Below are positions 1-11,136 of a DNA stretch of 64,000 bases, piece after piece. The position numbers and the translations under genes were made by a program. The stretch covers positions 3,410,001 to 3,474,000 of the forward strand of contig JAHWDD010000004.1 in assembly GCA_023897205.1 (NCBI GenBank). The letters run 5' to 3'. This DNA is from Exophiala sp. HKRS030 (lineage: Eukaryota > Ascomycota > Eurotiomycetes > Chaetothyriales > Herpotrichiellaceae). How positions within the stretch are numbered: position 1 is the stretch's first letter; every line of letters begins with the position of its first letter. The notes under the pieces are model-generated. The model did not search any database. It was given only the letters and a program-made list of their open reading frames with translations, and was not told the DNA's origin.

Positions 1-479
1 AAAGCAAGTTAACCCTCCATGTTTCCATGCTGGGCTGAAGGTACTCACTTTCTCTTGAAAGGCCAATTTTGTGGATGAGTAGGATCATCTTTCCCATCAA
101 ATTCCACCACGTATTCTTCCTGCGCCGGGAGCATGGGAGGATATGGCTTCCCACCTCCAAATTCCGGGAGTGGTTTGTTAGTCGCGCGTGATTTGAGGCT
201 GGCGCCAACAGTTTGAACCTGCTGCAGGCGGTGCGTTTCGGTGCGGACATCTTCGATAGGATGCGTTCTTGTTCTTGTGACTATTTCTGGATTGGAATAG
301 CCTGCGGTGGCTATTCTGCCCATCGACGGAGTCGTAGAGGTGCTCGACCCAGACGAACTGGAGAGAGCCGACTCTCTTGATGGTTGACTGCGCAATGAAC
401 GGCGTTCTTTGCTCTCCTGCGAAAACGTCCTCGTCGCCTGCATCTCGGCCCTTTGCATATCACGGTCCACGATATCCAT
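1..479 (-). CDS. MFS multidrug-type transporter, N-terminal part (3' end outside window)
   Basis: The first coding exon runs from an ATG at 479 down to 49 and ends at a good donor (GTGAGT at 48-43); the rest of the intron and all membrane helices lie outside the window. The visible ~143 residues are a long Ser/Thr/Arg-rich cytosolic tail ending in VEFDGKDDPTHPQNWPFKRK. The D-DPxxPxNWP signature directly before the first helix is typical of fungal DHA1-type drug:proton antiporters (TPO1/FLR1-like), so the product is probably a plasma-membrane exporter. The open frame extends upstream to a TTG at 503, but the ATG at 479 is the better start. Substrate cannot be inferred from the tail. Confidence 0.8.
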
Positions 480-1745
480 ATTGGCGGTTCTTGTGTTTCC
501 CAAACTTGATGTTTTTGTGCAATTATTTCTCTATCGCCTACGTTCACAGGTGCATGACCACCGGAATTGCTTTCAACTGCGACGATTGCAGCGGATGCGA
601 CAGAAAATTCCGGAAGTCTCCTCTGTCGATGATGCAAGGGTGGAGATTCGGCAGTGAACAAGCGTGGACGGAAGGCTCTCTGAAGCTGGAAGAGATTCGA
701 GGGCGATAAATCGAAGGCGGGGGATGTTCCGAGAGGTGTTCTCTACTCTTCGCAGGCGATGAAGAATCGATACCTAGATACGGTGCTGGAAGAACGAAAT
801 GCTTGAAAACATGTGGTAGATGGTGGGAGGGTCAACAGTTTATTATGATTGAACCGATGTCATCAATCTGTGGGTATTGCGGTTGATCATGGAGATGATG
901 CACGCTCGGGGCGCCTTGACGACGACCAACGTACGGAAGAAATCAGTTGCCTCGTACGGAGTTACGACATCGAGAGCGGGACGACGCAGCTTGCGAAGGG
1001 CCGATGAGTTTCTCAACATGGGGGCGGCAATGTCTAATCCCGGGCTAGTGGGATGATTACTAACTAGCGACAAACTATTGCCGTGGTAGCTTATGCTTAA
1101 CTAACTTTTTCAACCAACCCAGAGCCTGGAGACTTGTTACTCAAGGCCTAGAGACCTAGTAAGTTATGCCTAGTTCCGAGGCACTTGTATGCCTAATGGG
1201 CCCAACGAGCCTACTTGTACGAGTAGTTGTGGAAGCCCCCTTTCAGCTAGAGTAGGTACCTAGTATTGTGTAAGTAGGTGCCTTTTGTACAAGCTTGAAC
1301 TACTACTGCGCGGAGTATTTGCTTGAGCTTCCTCCTTTTTGATTTCTTCACACCTATGAACCTTGTACGCTGGCATTCTGATGCTACCATCGGCCTACAA
1401 AAACACTGCTGCCCACTCGCAACCTAAATCCGTACATATTTTATACTCCATACAAATCCCGGTAAAGCGTTAAAATGTACGAAGTACGACGCTTACAACC
1501 CGGCTGCAGGTGCTTACCGAATCGTGTATGTAATCCGATCCTTGCCGTTTCTACCGACCATCTTCTGAAAAGACCTATGTACCATATCTCGCTCTTTCGC
1601 GTCTTCATGCATTTCGTTCCGAGTTAGCCATTGCAGAATCCACATGAGCATTTTTCTATGCATCGCTATCTCGATATGCTGTCTGCCTCGTACTAATGTG
1701 CGTGGAAGTCTCGGATTTTGTCGACACAGAGCTGCGATCAACTCG
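480..1745. other. Non-coding or decayed stretch
   Basis: I see no convincing complete gene here. It must hold the promoter of the MFS transporter on its left. A minus-strand open frame at 1514-1741 starts directly after the stop of the MFS fragment at 1746 and ends next to a GTAAGC donor, so it may be a frame-shifted tail of that fragment; another minus frame at 843-1073 is unrecognised. The 1080-1500 part is rich in CTAG/CCTA words and includes the perfect 10-bp palindrome TAGGTACCTA at 1253-1262. Confidence 0.4.
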
Positions 1746-2555
1746 TCATCCTCCCGTCAGGCTTGCGTTGAGTTTATTTCTCTTGCGGATTTCAGAGAAC
1801 CTGGTTTGACCGCCTGATTCAAGGAGGCTGATCTTTCGAGTCAATCCACTCGGACGTCCCAGCACTACCGGTTCCCATCCGTTGTTCTTATCACCATCGC
1901 TTTCTCTAGTATTTGGAATCATTTGGGCCGTCTTCCATCGAATTAACACACTTATTAATAGCAATGTCAATGCTAGCAAAATGCCTGCAACGATGAGAGC
2001 TGCTTGCATCGCTCCAACTTTCCTTTCCACACGGCCGCAAATACCCACCGATGCAGCACCGAACACAAATTCAAGTGACTGGGTCACGGCCAATCCGGCA
2101 CTGACTCTCGGGTAACACGTAAAATTGGTTCTTCGCTCACGGAAACGCGTCGAGATCGAATTTCGTACTGGCCGTCCTGTCATTCCTGGTTGTAAGTCGG
2201 ATACGTCAAAGTTTTGCATGATCAAAGCATAACACTCGCCAATCGCCAAGGTCGAAGCATAGGCTACAAGTGCTGCAAATACACATGGTACTGCGACGGG
2301 AAATGCTGGTCCTCGAGACGTCAATGCATATGCAATCGCCGCCACCGGTAGGACAACCATTACAATGGCCCGACGAAGTGTATGGGAGTTCCAAGGTAAA
2401 GACCTTTGAAATGTCATGCTGTCCGTCCTCGGAGGATAGTAGCGAGCCCGGCTGAACCATGAAGCCTTCTCAAACGGTATTGCCAAAGCTGACCCGATGG
2501 CCAGTGACAGAACACAAAGACCGACAGGGCTTTGGACCGTCTCCTCTCTTCCCAC
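1746..2555 (-). pseudogene. C-terminal half of an MFS-type membrane protein, probably truncated
   Basis: The frame reads about 269 residues with five hydrophobic helices (for example around LCVLSLAIGSALAIPF, IVMVVLPVAAIAYALTS and ALIVAGILLALTLLLISVL), a loop with SDLQPGMTGRP, and a polar tail with ISLLESGGQTRFSEIRKRNK. This looks like the last five or six helices of a fungal major facilitator protein. No N-terminal half is present: upstream on this strand the frame meets a TAG, and the DNA there codes on the opposite strand. The open frame begins with GTG, not ATG. A CAATAG acceptor-like site sits just upstream, so an unseen 5' exon is formally possible. I read it as a relic; exact family from memory only. 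Confidence 0.5.
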
Positions 2556-4165
2556 CCAACCTCCTTCCGCCTATTGATAACGAACCGCGACTGGCAAGAT
2601 GTATGATACCATACTTCAGCAGGGAAGCCCTCCCGGAACGTGCTATCAACCAGATGGGGCCCCTCTATGAACTCAACATTCCTCGATCCGGACTTGGTTG
2701 CGGTTTCTCGGCGGCTGCGTTCTCCATGGAAGAGCTCAACATTCTACCCTCGTGGCTGGTGACGACAGGTACCATCGTGCACTTCGACACGGGATAGATC
2801 TCACCGGGTGCAGCTGTGTATTGTCCCTTTTTGATATTCGAACGTGCTCATGCTGGCGACAGAGAGCAACGATTGGAGGTTGCCAACAACCAATGTGCCA
2901 CGGGAGGGGCTTGCTGTGTACGCGCTTTGCAGATGCTCTATGCCAAAGCATGGAAGGGTCAAATGATGCCTGAGTTGCCCATCACATTCTCTTGTGTCAT
3001 TGAAAACTCTTTTGCCGTCGTGAACATACACTGGATCGACCATGGCCAGGCATATTGCATGGCGCCCTTGTGCAAGTTTGACCTTAGCAAGGATGAACAC
3101 TTCAACCAATTCCTTGTATGGGTTGACTGCATTGGCGAATGGGCTCTCACACATCTACTACCACTGGTCAAGACCGCCCTGGACCGGATACGTACCAAAG
3201 AGGACACTCCTCCTCCAACCCCAAAGGCTACACGACTCGTCGTTGACACTGCCGACTGTCCAAACGATGCACTAATTAGGTCGCTCAAGACTACTTTCGA
3301 AAACATTCCTTGGCGGTTTGAGGACGACGAGTTCACCCCTGTCAGCAGCAGTACAGCCAGTTGGGGGAGTCCGATGGTCAATGATGCCACCTTTACCAGT
3401 TATCCCACGGTGCCTCGACAATCTCGACGCACGCCCACTTCTGCGGTTCAGAGAAAGCAATATCTCTCACAACTAGGTCAACATCCTACTCCTCCGCCAG
3501 CCTATGCGCATAATCCGGAACTTGTTTGGCAGCGACGGTTTGCCCATGCCATGGACGAGATTAAGGATCTCCAACACCAAGTACAGATGATGAGGAACGA
3601 TATGAATGGGTCCAACATGTCTCTGCAAACCGAACTCTCTGGGATAAAATCGACAATGCACTCCGTGCTTCGCAAAGAGACACTCACCCTTCGCAACAGG
3701 TCCATTTCCTTGGGCGTTCAAGAAACGTGGTCTACCCAAAACATACCACGGAGCCCACTTGTCAACGAAGTTCGTCCTTCCATCAGTCCAGAGAAGGTGT
3801 CCTTCTATGAACAAAAGAGGAACAATTTCCTTCCACTGTCGCCGAAAATGCTGTCCCCAGGCCTTCCTTCTCCAGGTCTACCCTCCCCAGGGTTGGGTTC
3901 GCCCGGAATGCCGTCGCCAACCTTTTCCATGTATAGCGAAAACAACGTGGTCATGATACCACCTGCCCCACCAAAGTCGGGCTCGTTCGTCAAGTTCGTT
4001 GGTGCCATGGTCACTGGGCATATGATCGGAGCCTTTATCCCCAACATGTTGCTGCGAGTCTTTGTGTTGGGTTGTATCACCGATGTTTGTATGCTCGCTT
4101 TCGCTAGTCCGCATCTTCCGAGCTCTGCTGAGTATTTGTTGTCTTTTTGGCGGTCTTCTCGATAA
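2459..4165 (+). pseudogene. Fungal-specific protein (DUF7924-like) interrupted by an in-frame TAG
   Basis: One continuous frame runs from ATG 2459 to the stop at 4165 except for TAG at 2795-2797. Before it lie 112 codons ending VTTGTIVHFDTG; after it the same frame continues ISPGAAVYCPFLIFERAHAG and then a conserved-looking block with ANNQCA, CVRALQMLYAKAWKG, HWIDHGQAYCMAPL and FDLS-DEHF. The spacing and motifs resemble the fungal DUF7924 group, from memory and unchecked. The rest is a Pro/Ser-rich linker with PSPGL repeats near 3860-3910 and a hydrophobic C-terminus with one or two possible membrane segments. A 45-nt GT..AG intron (2769-2813) would remove the TAG in frame but would be very short, has no clear branch site and would delete conserved-looking residues. 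It overlaps the opposite MFS fragment by 97 bp. Confidence 0.55.
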
Positions 4166-4944
4166 GCTGGCATTACGATAGCCCGCGACGTGTTTCATTG
4201 TTTCAGTTGGGCGCTTTTGGTGTTATATGGATGGAATGACATTCCTTTTCCAGCTTGCCGCTTTCCTTGTCATGGAGGTTTTATGGGATTAAGGCGGATC
4301 AGTGGGATGTCCTAAAATGCTGGCAGCAGCAGATACCTTTTAAGAGCACAGTCGATTGCGCAAAGGAGAAATTGTACAGTAGAGAGAAGAATAGTCGGCC
4401 GTTGGCCTGGATTTCCATACCACGGATGACCACTTTCATTTGTGAAAATGATGGATGACATTGGCTTGATCGAGATCCAATAATGTGTAAACGGTACCAC
4501 TATGTAATGCCAGGTACTGACTGAAGCGAAGAAGAGGCTCGGTCATCGTGTTTACCGGTGGTCAACCCCTTGGTGCTCTTCTTGTAGGCCGTAAACACAC
4601 TTTAGAGAATACATTTGAGTTACATGCCTCTGGCATACAATCTGATCCAACGATGCACCAAGTTGTCAACTAGGACAAGGTGTTTGTCCTTTTTACTTTA
4701 CAAAGTGTACACAGGCATAGTATGTATCGACACCTTAAAATACTCCACTCCAACTGTGTCTGATCAATGTTGCCAAGATTTGTATACACTCCTTTCCGAG
4801 GTAGGTAACCAAACGCGCGACGCGGAAAACGATTCAACACAGAACTTTCTCTCGCTGGAACATTGAAAAGTGCCGGGACATAACTCAATTGCTTCTTTCA
4901 CTCGCCTCGACGAAAACGTAAACTAAGAAAAATTGGGACGCGCC
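4166..4944. other. Intergenic stretch before DAD3
   Basis: No open frame here looks coding. It should contain the terminator of the upstream gene and the promoter of DAD3; I recognise no specific regulatory site. Confidence 0.4.
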
Positions 4945-5430
4945 ATGGATGATAATACCAATACCGCCACGTACAACAACGAGTCCAAAACCTCGATCCT
5001 CAATTTCACCGGACAAGGATCATCCGGTGTGTCTCCATTGGAACAGGAAGTTTTGGACGAATATGAGAGGTTATCGAGGAACATGAAGGAAGTATGTTTC
5101 TTTTCTTTCATCTTGGTGTCTTTTTCGTTCTTCTTTTCTTGGTGGTTTGGAAATCAGTGACACACATTGAGATTTACTTTCGGCGTTGATAAACATACAA
5201 CAAAGCTGACACACTTCACACGCCAGCTGTCTTCGACCCTGGCGACTCTGTCAAGCGGGCCGATTACCCTGGAAATCGCGGAAGGTCTCCGGTTGCTGGA
5301 GCGCAAGGTCGCGAGCGTCTATACGCTGATGAAGGCGAGCGTGTACAGTATCGTCTTGCAGCAAGGGCAGTTGGACTCCATGGACGACGAGGGAGGAGGG
5401 GGAGGTTTCGCAGACGGCGAGCGACGATGA
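4945..5430 (+). CDS. DAD3: DASH/Dam1 complex subunit Dad3
   Basis: Two exons, 4945-5091 and 5227-5430, joined in phase 0 by a 135-nt intron (GTATGT donor, GCTGAC branch site, CCAG acceptor), give 116 residues. The product contains SPLEQEVLDEYERLSRNM, then after the splice LSSTLATL, then EGLRLLERKVASVYTLMKAS and VYSIVLQQ; these are hallmarks of Dad3. Dad3 is a small helical subunit of the fungal DASH ring that couples kinetochores to microtubule plus ends in mitosis. The Gly/Asp-rich tail after VLQQ is longer than in yeast and probably disordered. The ATG at 4945 is preferred over an upstream in-frame TTG. Confidence 0.93.
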
Positions 5431-5734
5431 TCACTCAAGGGTCCAGCTGTGGAATGGGGGACGCTTCTCACGCCGCAAAACCATCACGTTATCACGACGA
5501 CAAATGAATTTTTCCTTCTTTGCACGACAATTCAAACTACAATTACTGCGATCTTGCGTTCGGCGTGCAAGGACTCGAGTTGGGCTGGTGTTACGCGGGA
5601 TTCAAGTACCAATTTCCGAATGTGACGGGTCCCATCTTTTGTTTTCTTCTTGGATCAAGTGATAAAATGTCTTGTACAGAATCTTTTCCCGAGTCCTCTC
5701 TCAGTCGCATTCACCACAATAATATGTACAAGAG

Positions 5735-6995
5735 TTATAGTTGTCCGGCATAGTACACCTTGCGGACGTCGACCAGCTTCTTCCCCCGAGCTCTTGCAAT
5801 ATCTTCAGGATGTTTCTGGCCCAACAGTGCCTGCACAGTCGCCTTCACCGTGTTCATAGGGTTTCTCGATCGTGTGACGCGGGCGGCAAGGTCGTGGATG
5901 CCGGCGACCTTGCAAACTTCCCAGATGTACTTTTGACAGCGGAGACCGAATCCTGTTCGTTGATTAGCTTACCAGTAACCAGCAAGACTGTGACGAAATA
6001 TTACCTGGTGGTCGCGCGTATAATTCCAACTCGGTTCCACTGACTTTGGCACTCAGATCTCCAAAAGTCGTTCGGTTTTCGTACCGAATGATCGGTCTCA
6101 TGTTTCGAATCGCTCGATATTGACTCTGTATTAACGCATCTCCGACCTCTACGCCTTTAGCTTCTCCTATGCCAATCATCCCTTGCTCATTTCCAGCCAC
6201 AGACAGCCAATAGGTTTTTCGGATCTTTCCCAAACGGGTCTGGTTTGCGACTGTACGTTGAACGATTGACTTGACCCGTAGTCCGAGAAGCGCATTTCTG
6301 TCCAGCCCAGTCATGTGCATCAACGTAGCAAGAGCAGGCGATTCCTGGTCAAATTTGCTTCCACCCCGGACCTGCTTGGTCTTGGGAGGTTGAGGCGAAA
6401 TATTTGGCAAATCTGGGACCATTGCGGTCCGAGGGTGCCTTTCTGCTTCCTCTTTTCCGACAGTCAATCGAAGATTTTTATCGAATTTGTCCCAAAGGGC
6501 TGTATCGAAATCATCCTCATTCCGAGGACTGGGGATTTCGTGCATGAGCTTGACGAGGTCGTCCTCAAACTCTTCATCGGTCTTCAGCCGCGAATTGTCA
6601 TCGAGATTTGTCCAGGGGTGTTGTACTGGCTTATCCACGACGGGGTCTATCTTCGCCAGATCATCGTAGTACTTGACTCTCCAGGGATCTTTTCGGTTGC
6701 TTGTCGTCTTGTACAGCTTTTCAGGGTCGATAAGTTTTTGTGCTACCTTGATGGCGGCAAGTTGCTCGGGCGAGTAATTCTGTGAGGCATAATCTTTGTT
6801 TGCTTCTGCGTTCAGAAGATCCTGGCCGGCTTTGTTGAGATCTATCTCATTGACTGCAGCTTTGACACTGGGAAAACGTGGCTTTCGCTTCTGATGGACG
6901 GGGGAGGAGTGGAATCTGCGGCGAGCAATCGAAGCAGGGCGTGAAGGACGGGAAAATAGACAAAAGACGCACTCTGAGGATCTTGCGACACTCAT
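5735..6995 (-). CDS. MRPS5: Mitochondrial small ribosomal subunit protein uS5m
   Basis: Exon 1 (6995-6005) and exon 2 (5952-5735), separated by a 52-nt intron, encode 402 residues. The N-terminus (MSVARSSECVFCLFSRPSRP...) is Arg/Ser-rich and suits a mitochondrial presequence. The S5 core lies around residues 235-330, with LDRNALLGLRVKSIVQRTV, GKIRKTYWLSVAGNEQGMIG and the Gly-rich IGEAKG loop; the C-terminal S5 fold includes GFGLRC, RNPMNTVKATVQALLGQ and a final VRKVYYAGQL. It is a structural protein of the mitoribosomal small subunit. It is divergent from PRMT5, with starts 479 bp apart. Family assignment is firm; the first ATG is the only reasonable start. Confidence 0.95.
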
Positions 6996-7474
6996 AGTGC
7001 CTTGAGCAGCTCAGATGCTGCGACAATGGATCGGTGAATGTCAATGGTTGAATGGTCGAAAGGACAAAATAAATTGTTGCTGCGCATCTCAAGTTGAGCT
7101 CCGAATCTCGTTCCGCAGCCTCGCCGAATCTTGGCGGCAGGAAGACGCTAGCACGTTTTGGGCGTTGGTATTTCTTCCTCCCTTGCACTTTTCTTGTATC
7201 GGGAGCCTTGGTTTCTTGAGCCTTGCGGTACTTTCTGAGTTGCAAAAAATCATTAAACACCTGCCAGGATGCTCATAATACCTGTGTTGCAACTCCAGAT
7301 GAACACGGTGCTGTTATTCGCATAGCCTTACCGAGCCGGCCAGTATCGTTCCCTGACAAGCCTTGGATATAGGTGGGACGGAAGAATCAATCAGTGGTTG
7401 TCAGATATTGGACTTTTGGTTCGATTATCTTCTCTGGAGCATACCACGAGACTCAAGATCTCAAATTGCTCAGA
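6996..7474. promoter_or_regulatory. Shared divergent promoter region, uS5m / PRMT5
   Basis: This 479-bp gap separates two divergently transcribed conserved genes and must hold both promoters and 5' UTRs. The PRMT5 frame stays open upstream to a GTG at 7373, but that part does not resemble PRMT5. No TATA or named operator is obvious. Confidence 0.6.
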
Positions 7475-10389
7475 ATGGAAACCCTGCCGTGCTTTGTGAT
7501 TGGTCACCATGATCCCAAGAGAGCATTGCCAGTCACGGCTGAAACGATACAAGCCGCCCATACTGCCAATGTAAGTCGTGGTTGTTCCCATATATCAAAG
7601 GCCAAAACTGAGCTCAATGTGCCTAGTATGATATGGTGACTAGTCCCATCACTACACCACATTTTCATTCACGGGTCTTGACGCTTCTTTCCACATCCCT
7701 TTCACAACATTCGATCCTCCACGGGGAGGACATCACGAGGACCAAGAATGCTTCACCAATCGTCATTCCACCACTCACTCCAGCCGATACGCCGTTGACT
7801 CCTGAAGAGTCAATCAGCCAGATCATCGGGGTCACAAGTTCTTGGATCGACCTAAGCTCTCCAGACCCTATTATTGCAGATGTATCGCGACAGGTTCTCA
7901 AACTAGAGCTGGCATATGCTGCTTTCTGCGGTGTCACTTATGTTGTCATTCCTGGTCCACGTCTACGAGGTCAAGGAGCTGTCGACAGTGGAATCGCAGA
8001 ATTTGCCCGAGCAATCTTGGATGGAATTAGCCAAGGCCCATACATGCAGCTTTATATTTGGTTCCCCCTTATCGACAACGCAGACGACCAGGAAGACGAA
8101 ATGGGCGATCTAGCCCCGTTTGCGCGTCAGCAATTCTCCGATCCCGATGAATCAAAGTCAAAGAGACTAGATGTTTTTGGTTCATGGGAGGCTTGGGACA
8201 TGATTAGATCGATATGTAAATATCCGTCTAGATTGTGTATAGGTAAGCAAATTGTAAGAAAGTGCTGGTACCTTACCAACCGGCGCTTCTTCATCCCCTC
8301 CATCTGATATCTCTGACCCAATACTGAGAATGTACTTCTAGCACTGTCTTTACCCAAACTCCTTCCACCGACTCCTATTCAGTCACGCTGGTATTCGGAA
8401 CCAGTACGATTGATCACCTTGGACTCAAAAATCTTTTCCAAGAATGCCAAAGGGTATCCAGTTCTCTCTCGAGCTCACCAGTCATTCATAAGCAGTTTCT
8501 CTACATTACGCACACCCCCGTGGTTCCTGCTTTGCAATACCGGACCCATTGTTGTTAATTCCAACGGCGTTGCCCCGACCACTGGATCGTTTCCACCTCT
8601 ATCTGAAGCAGTCGAAACTCCGCATATCAAAGACCCCACGCCTCACCTGTCATACATGCGTAATCTGCAGAACAAGCAACCTGTTCCAGATGCTCTCTCC
8701 ATTTTCAGCGCCGGATACCAAGACTATCTTCAAGCACCCCTCCAACCCTTGACCGTCAATCTGGAAAGCATCACGTACGAGGTCTTTGAGAAAGACCCCG
8801 TCAAGTATGCTTGGTACGAACGGGCCATTGCCCGCGCCCTCCACGATTGGATCGAGCAAGGTAAGCCCACCTCCAATCCGGACGGTCGGGTTGTGGTGGC
8901 TGTCGTCGGAGCCGGCCGCGGTCCTCTCGTCACCCGAGCCCTCAAAGCCAGCGAGGAGGTCGGCGTCGAGATTGACATGTGGGCGCTCGAGAAGAATCCC
9001 AACGCCTATGTACTGCTCCAAAGACACAATGCCACGACATGGAACAATAAGGTCAACCTGGTCAAATCCGACATGAGAACATGGAGAGGTCCGGTTCGTG
9101 GCGCAAACACTCCATTCAGGTCCCGCACTTACAACCAGGAGCCAAAGGAAGATGGAATGGACGGTGGTGTGCCCTCCACCGGCGCCACCACTGCAGCTTC
9201 CGCTCGAGAATCCTACACCGGTTCTCCATCTCTTGACTCGACCTACCTTCTTGCGACAGCCGCTGCAGGCTCGTCATCGACACCCTACAAGATCGACATC
9301 CTGATCTCCGAGCTCCTAGGTTCTTTCGCAGACAATGAACTCTCCCCTGAATGTCTCGACGGTGTTCAACACCTCGTGAACCCTGTCCACGGCATTTCGA
9401 TTCCCGCATCGTACACAGCCCACATAACACCCATCGCCACGCCAAAGCTTCACGCCGACATCATGCACGGCATGACACCCACGAACCCCAGCGCCCCCGA
9501 GACCCCTTACGTCGTCATGTTCAACGCCATAGATCATCTGAGCACCATGACCCCGGAATCTCAAGGTCCCTCAAGCTCGAGCCCTCACCCTCCGTCAGAA
9601 CCCACGCGAACTTCGTCAACGACCCAACAACAACAACAACATCATCATCAACATCAACAACCACCACCACGACCGATGCCTTATTCCAAAGCACATACGC
9701 GATCTTCACAACCTCCACTGTCCCTGTCCCAGTCACAAACGACTCCACCGACCCCACCGACGCCCATAATCGGCACGACATGGTCATTCCAACATCCCAA
9801 CCCATCTCTTCCAACTCCAACTGGAGACGGTGCTCTGAGCAACGCACACAACGCTCGCAGTTCGACCCTCACCTTTCCCATCCCCAACCGTGGTACGTGT
9901 CACGGTTTGGCGGGGTATTTTGAAACGGTCCTCTACAAGGGTGTCGAATTGTCAACCAATCCAAATACAATGGATGCCAAGAGTGAAGGAATGATAAGTT
10001 GGTTTCCCATATTTTTTCCACTCAAGGTGTGTGTTTCTTGGTTTGTTTGTTTTTTTTCGTCTTTCGTCCTTTCAAGTCCTATCTGTTTGTCCATCACGAT
10101 GAATACTACCTTTGCGATAAGCTAATCGTCGTATGTTTTGCAGACACCATTGACGGTCCCCGACAAGTCCGAACTGACAGTCACGATGCACCGTCGAACG
10201 GACGACCGCAAGGTTTGGTACGAATGGTTGATCGACGTTTACGTTTATCTTCCTGACCCGAATCGCGCCACTCTTGCGACGGCGGCGGCGGCGCCTGGGT
10301 CACGCAGGCCCAATACGTCGAGAGGTCAAAAGGTTCGAGTCGGCGGAAGTGAATTACACTCGTCCGAAAAGGAGGCGTGCTTGATGTGA
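7475..10389 (+). CDS. PRMT5: Protein arginine N-methyltransferase 5 (Skb1/Hsl7 family)
   Basis: Four exons (7475-7570, 7627-8242, 8342-10026, 10144-10389) with matching phases encode 880 residues. The N-terminal TIM barrel starts with FVIGHHDPKRALPVT and YDMVTSPITTPHFHSRV. The catalytic Rossmann domain begins near residue 381 with YEVFEKDPVKYAWYE, containing the Phe typical of symmetric dimethylating PRMT5, followed by the SAM loop VVGAGRGP near 425 and the double-E loop SELLGSFADNELSPE near 558. The C-terminus forms the beta barrel with TLTFPIPNRGTCHGLAGYFE. The enzyme makes symmetric dimethylarginine on histones, Sm proteins and cell-cycle targets. At about residues 640-735 an insertion rich in Gln, His, Pro and Ser interrupts the barrel; length is otherwise normal plus this insert. 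The start was chosen because MET-LPCFVIGHHD matches the family start. Confidence 0.95.
9570..9860 (+). repeat. Low-complexity CAA/CAT/CCA tract inside PRMT5
   Basis: Runs of CAACAACAA, CATCATCAT and CCACCACCA encode Gln, His and Pro tracts between the conserved AIDHLS and TWSFQHPNP blocks. The tract keeps the reading frame. Confidence 0.8.
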
Positions 10390-11136
10390 GGTAAAACCCC
10401 GGAAGCGAACGAAAAAAAGAGACATGTCGTTAGGAAAACGTGAGTCTACATGTCTGTCTGTATGTTTGTTTTGGTGGGTTTCTCCTTCCAAGGGCTTTCC
10501 TAGAAAGGCCTCTCCCCGAGCTGTTCTAGTTACTTCGATGACTTGGTTTTCACATGCATGATTGGGGACCAAAGAATTTTTCCCCTTTCCCCATTCAAGG
10601 ACATTGAAATACAGAATCAAACCTCACACACACAGACACACACACATGTAAACTTGTTGTTGTTGTTGTTAGGGCAAAAGAGGAGTAACAATATCATGAT
10701 GAATCCTAGGGAATCGTATGTACGTCCTGACATGTATGTACAAATATACACCCTCTCACACTCTGTACCGAGTTTACGGGTGTCCTTGATTGGCAACAAT
10801 GGATCACCTTTTTTTCAACGTGCCCAAAACAGACCCAATGAGTGATGCTTTCCTCGATCACTTGATGCTTATCCCAATGTGGCCTGATTTTTTCTTTTCA
10901 ACAGACGTCTGAATTTCCCAAATCTCCAAACCAAAAGGGGAGAACAAAAACGCCCTTGCCATGCACTATACTTTGTACTGTCCAACGTCCAACGTCAACG
11001 TCATCCACAACCCCTTATTCAAAGGGGTCGACCACGAAATCAGACACTGCTCCGCTGTACATTTGGCCTCCAACTCATGTTGAATGTTGAAAAGTTCTTC
11101 CTCCTCCTCTTCCTCCTCCTCCTTCTTCGATGATCC
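10390..11136. other. Convergent 3' region PRMT5 / GDE1 with microsatellites
   Basis: No coding frame is supported. The stretch separates two convergent genes and includes an interrupted (CA)n run near 10624-10647, a (GTT)n run near 10654-10669 and a (TCC)n run near 11099-11125. Terminators must lie here, but no defined signal is visible. Confidence 0.5.

Noticed and set aside
843..1073. 76-codon minus frame as a gene
   Set aside because: Starts with TTG, has no recognised motif and no convincing splice partner.
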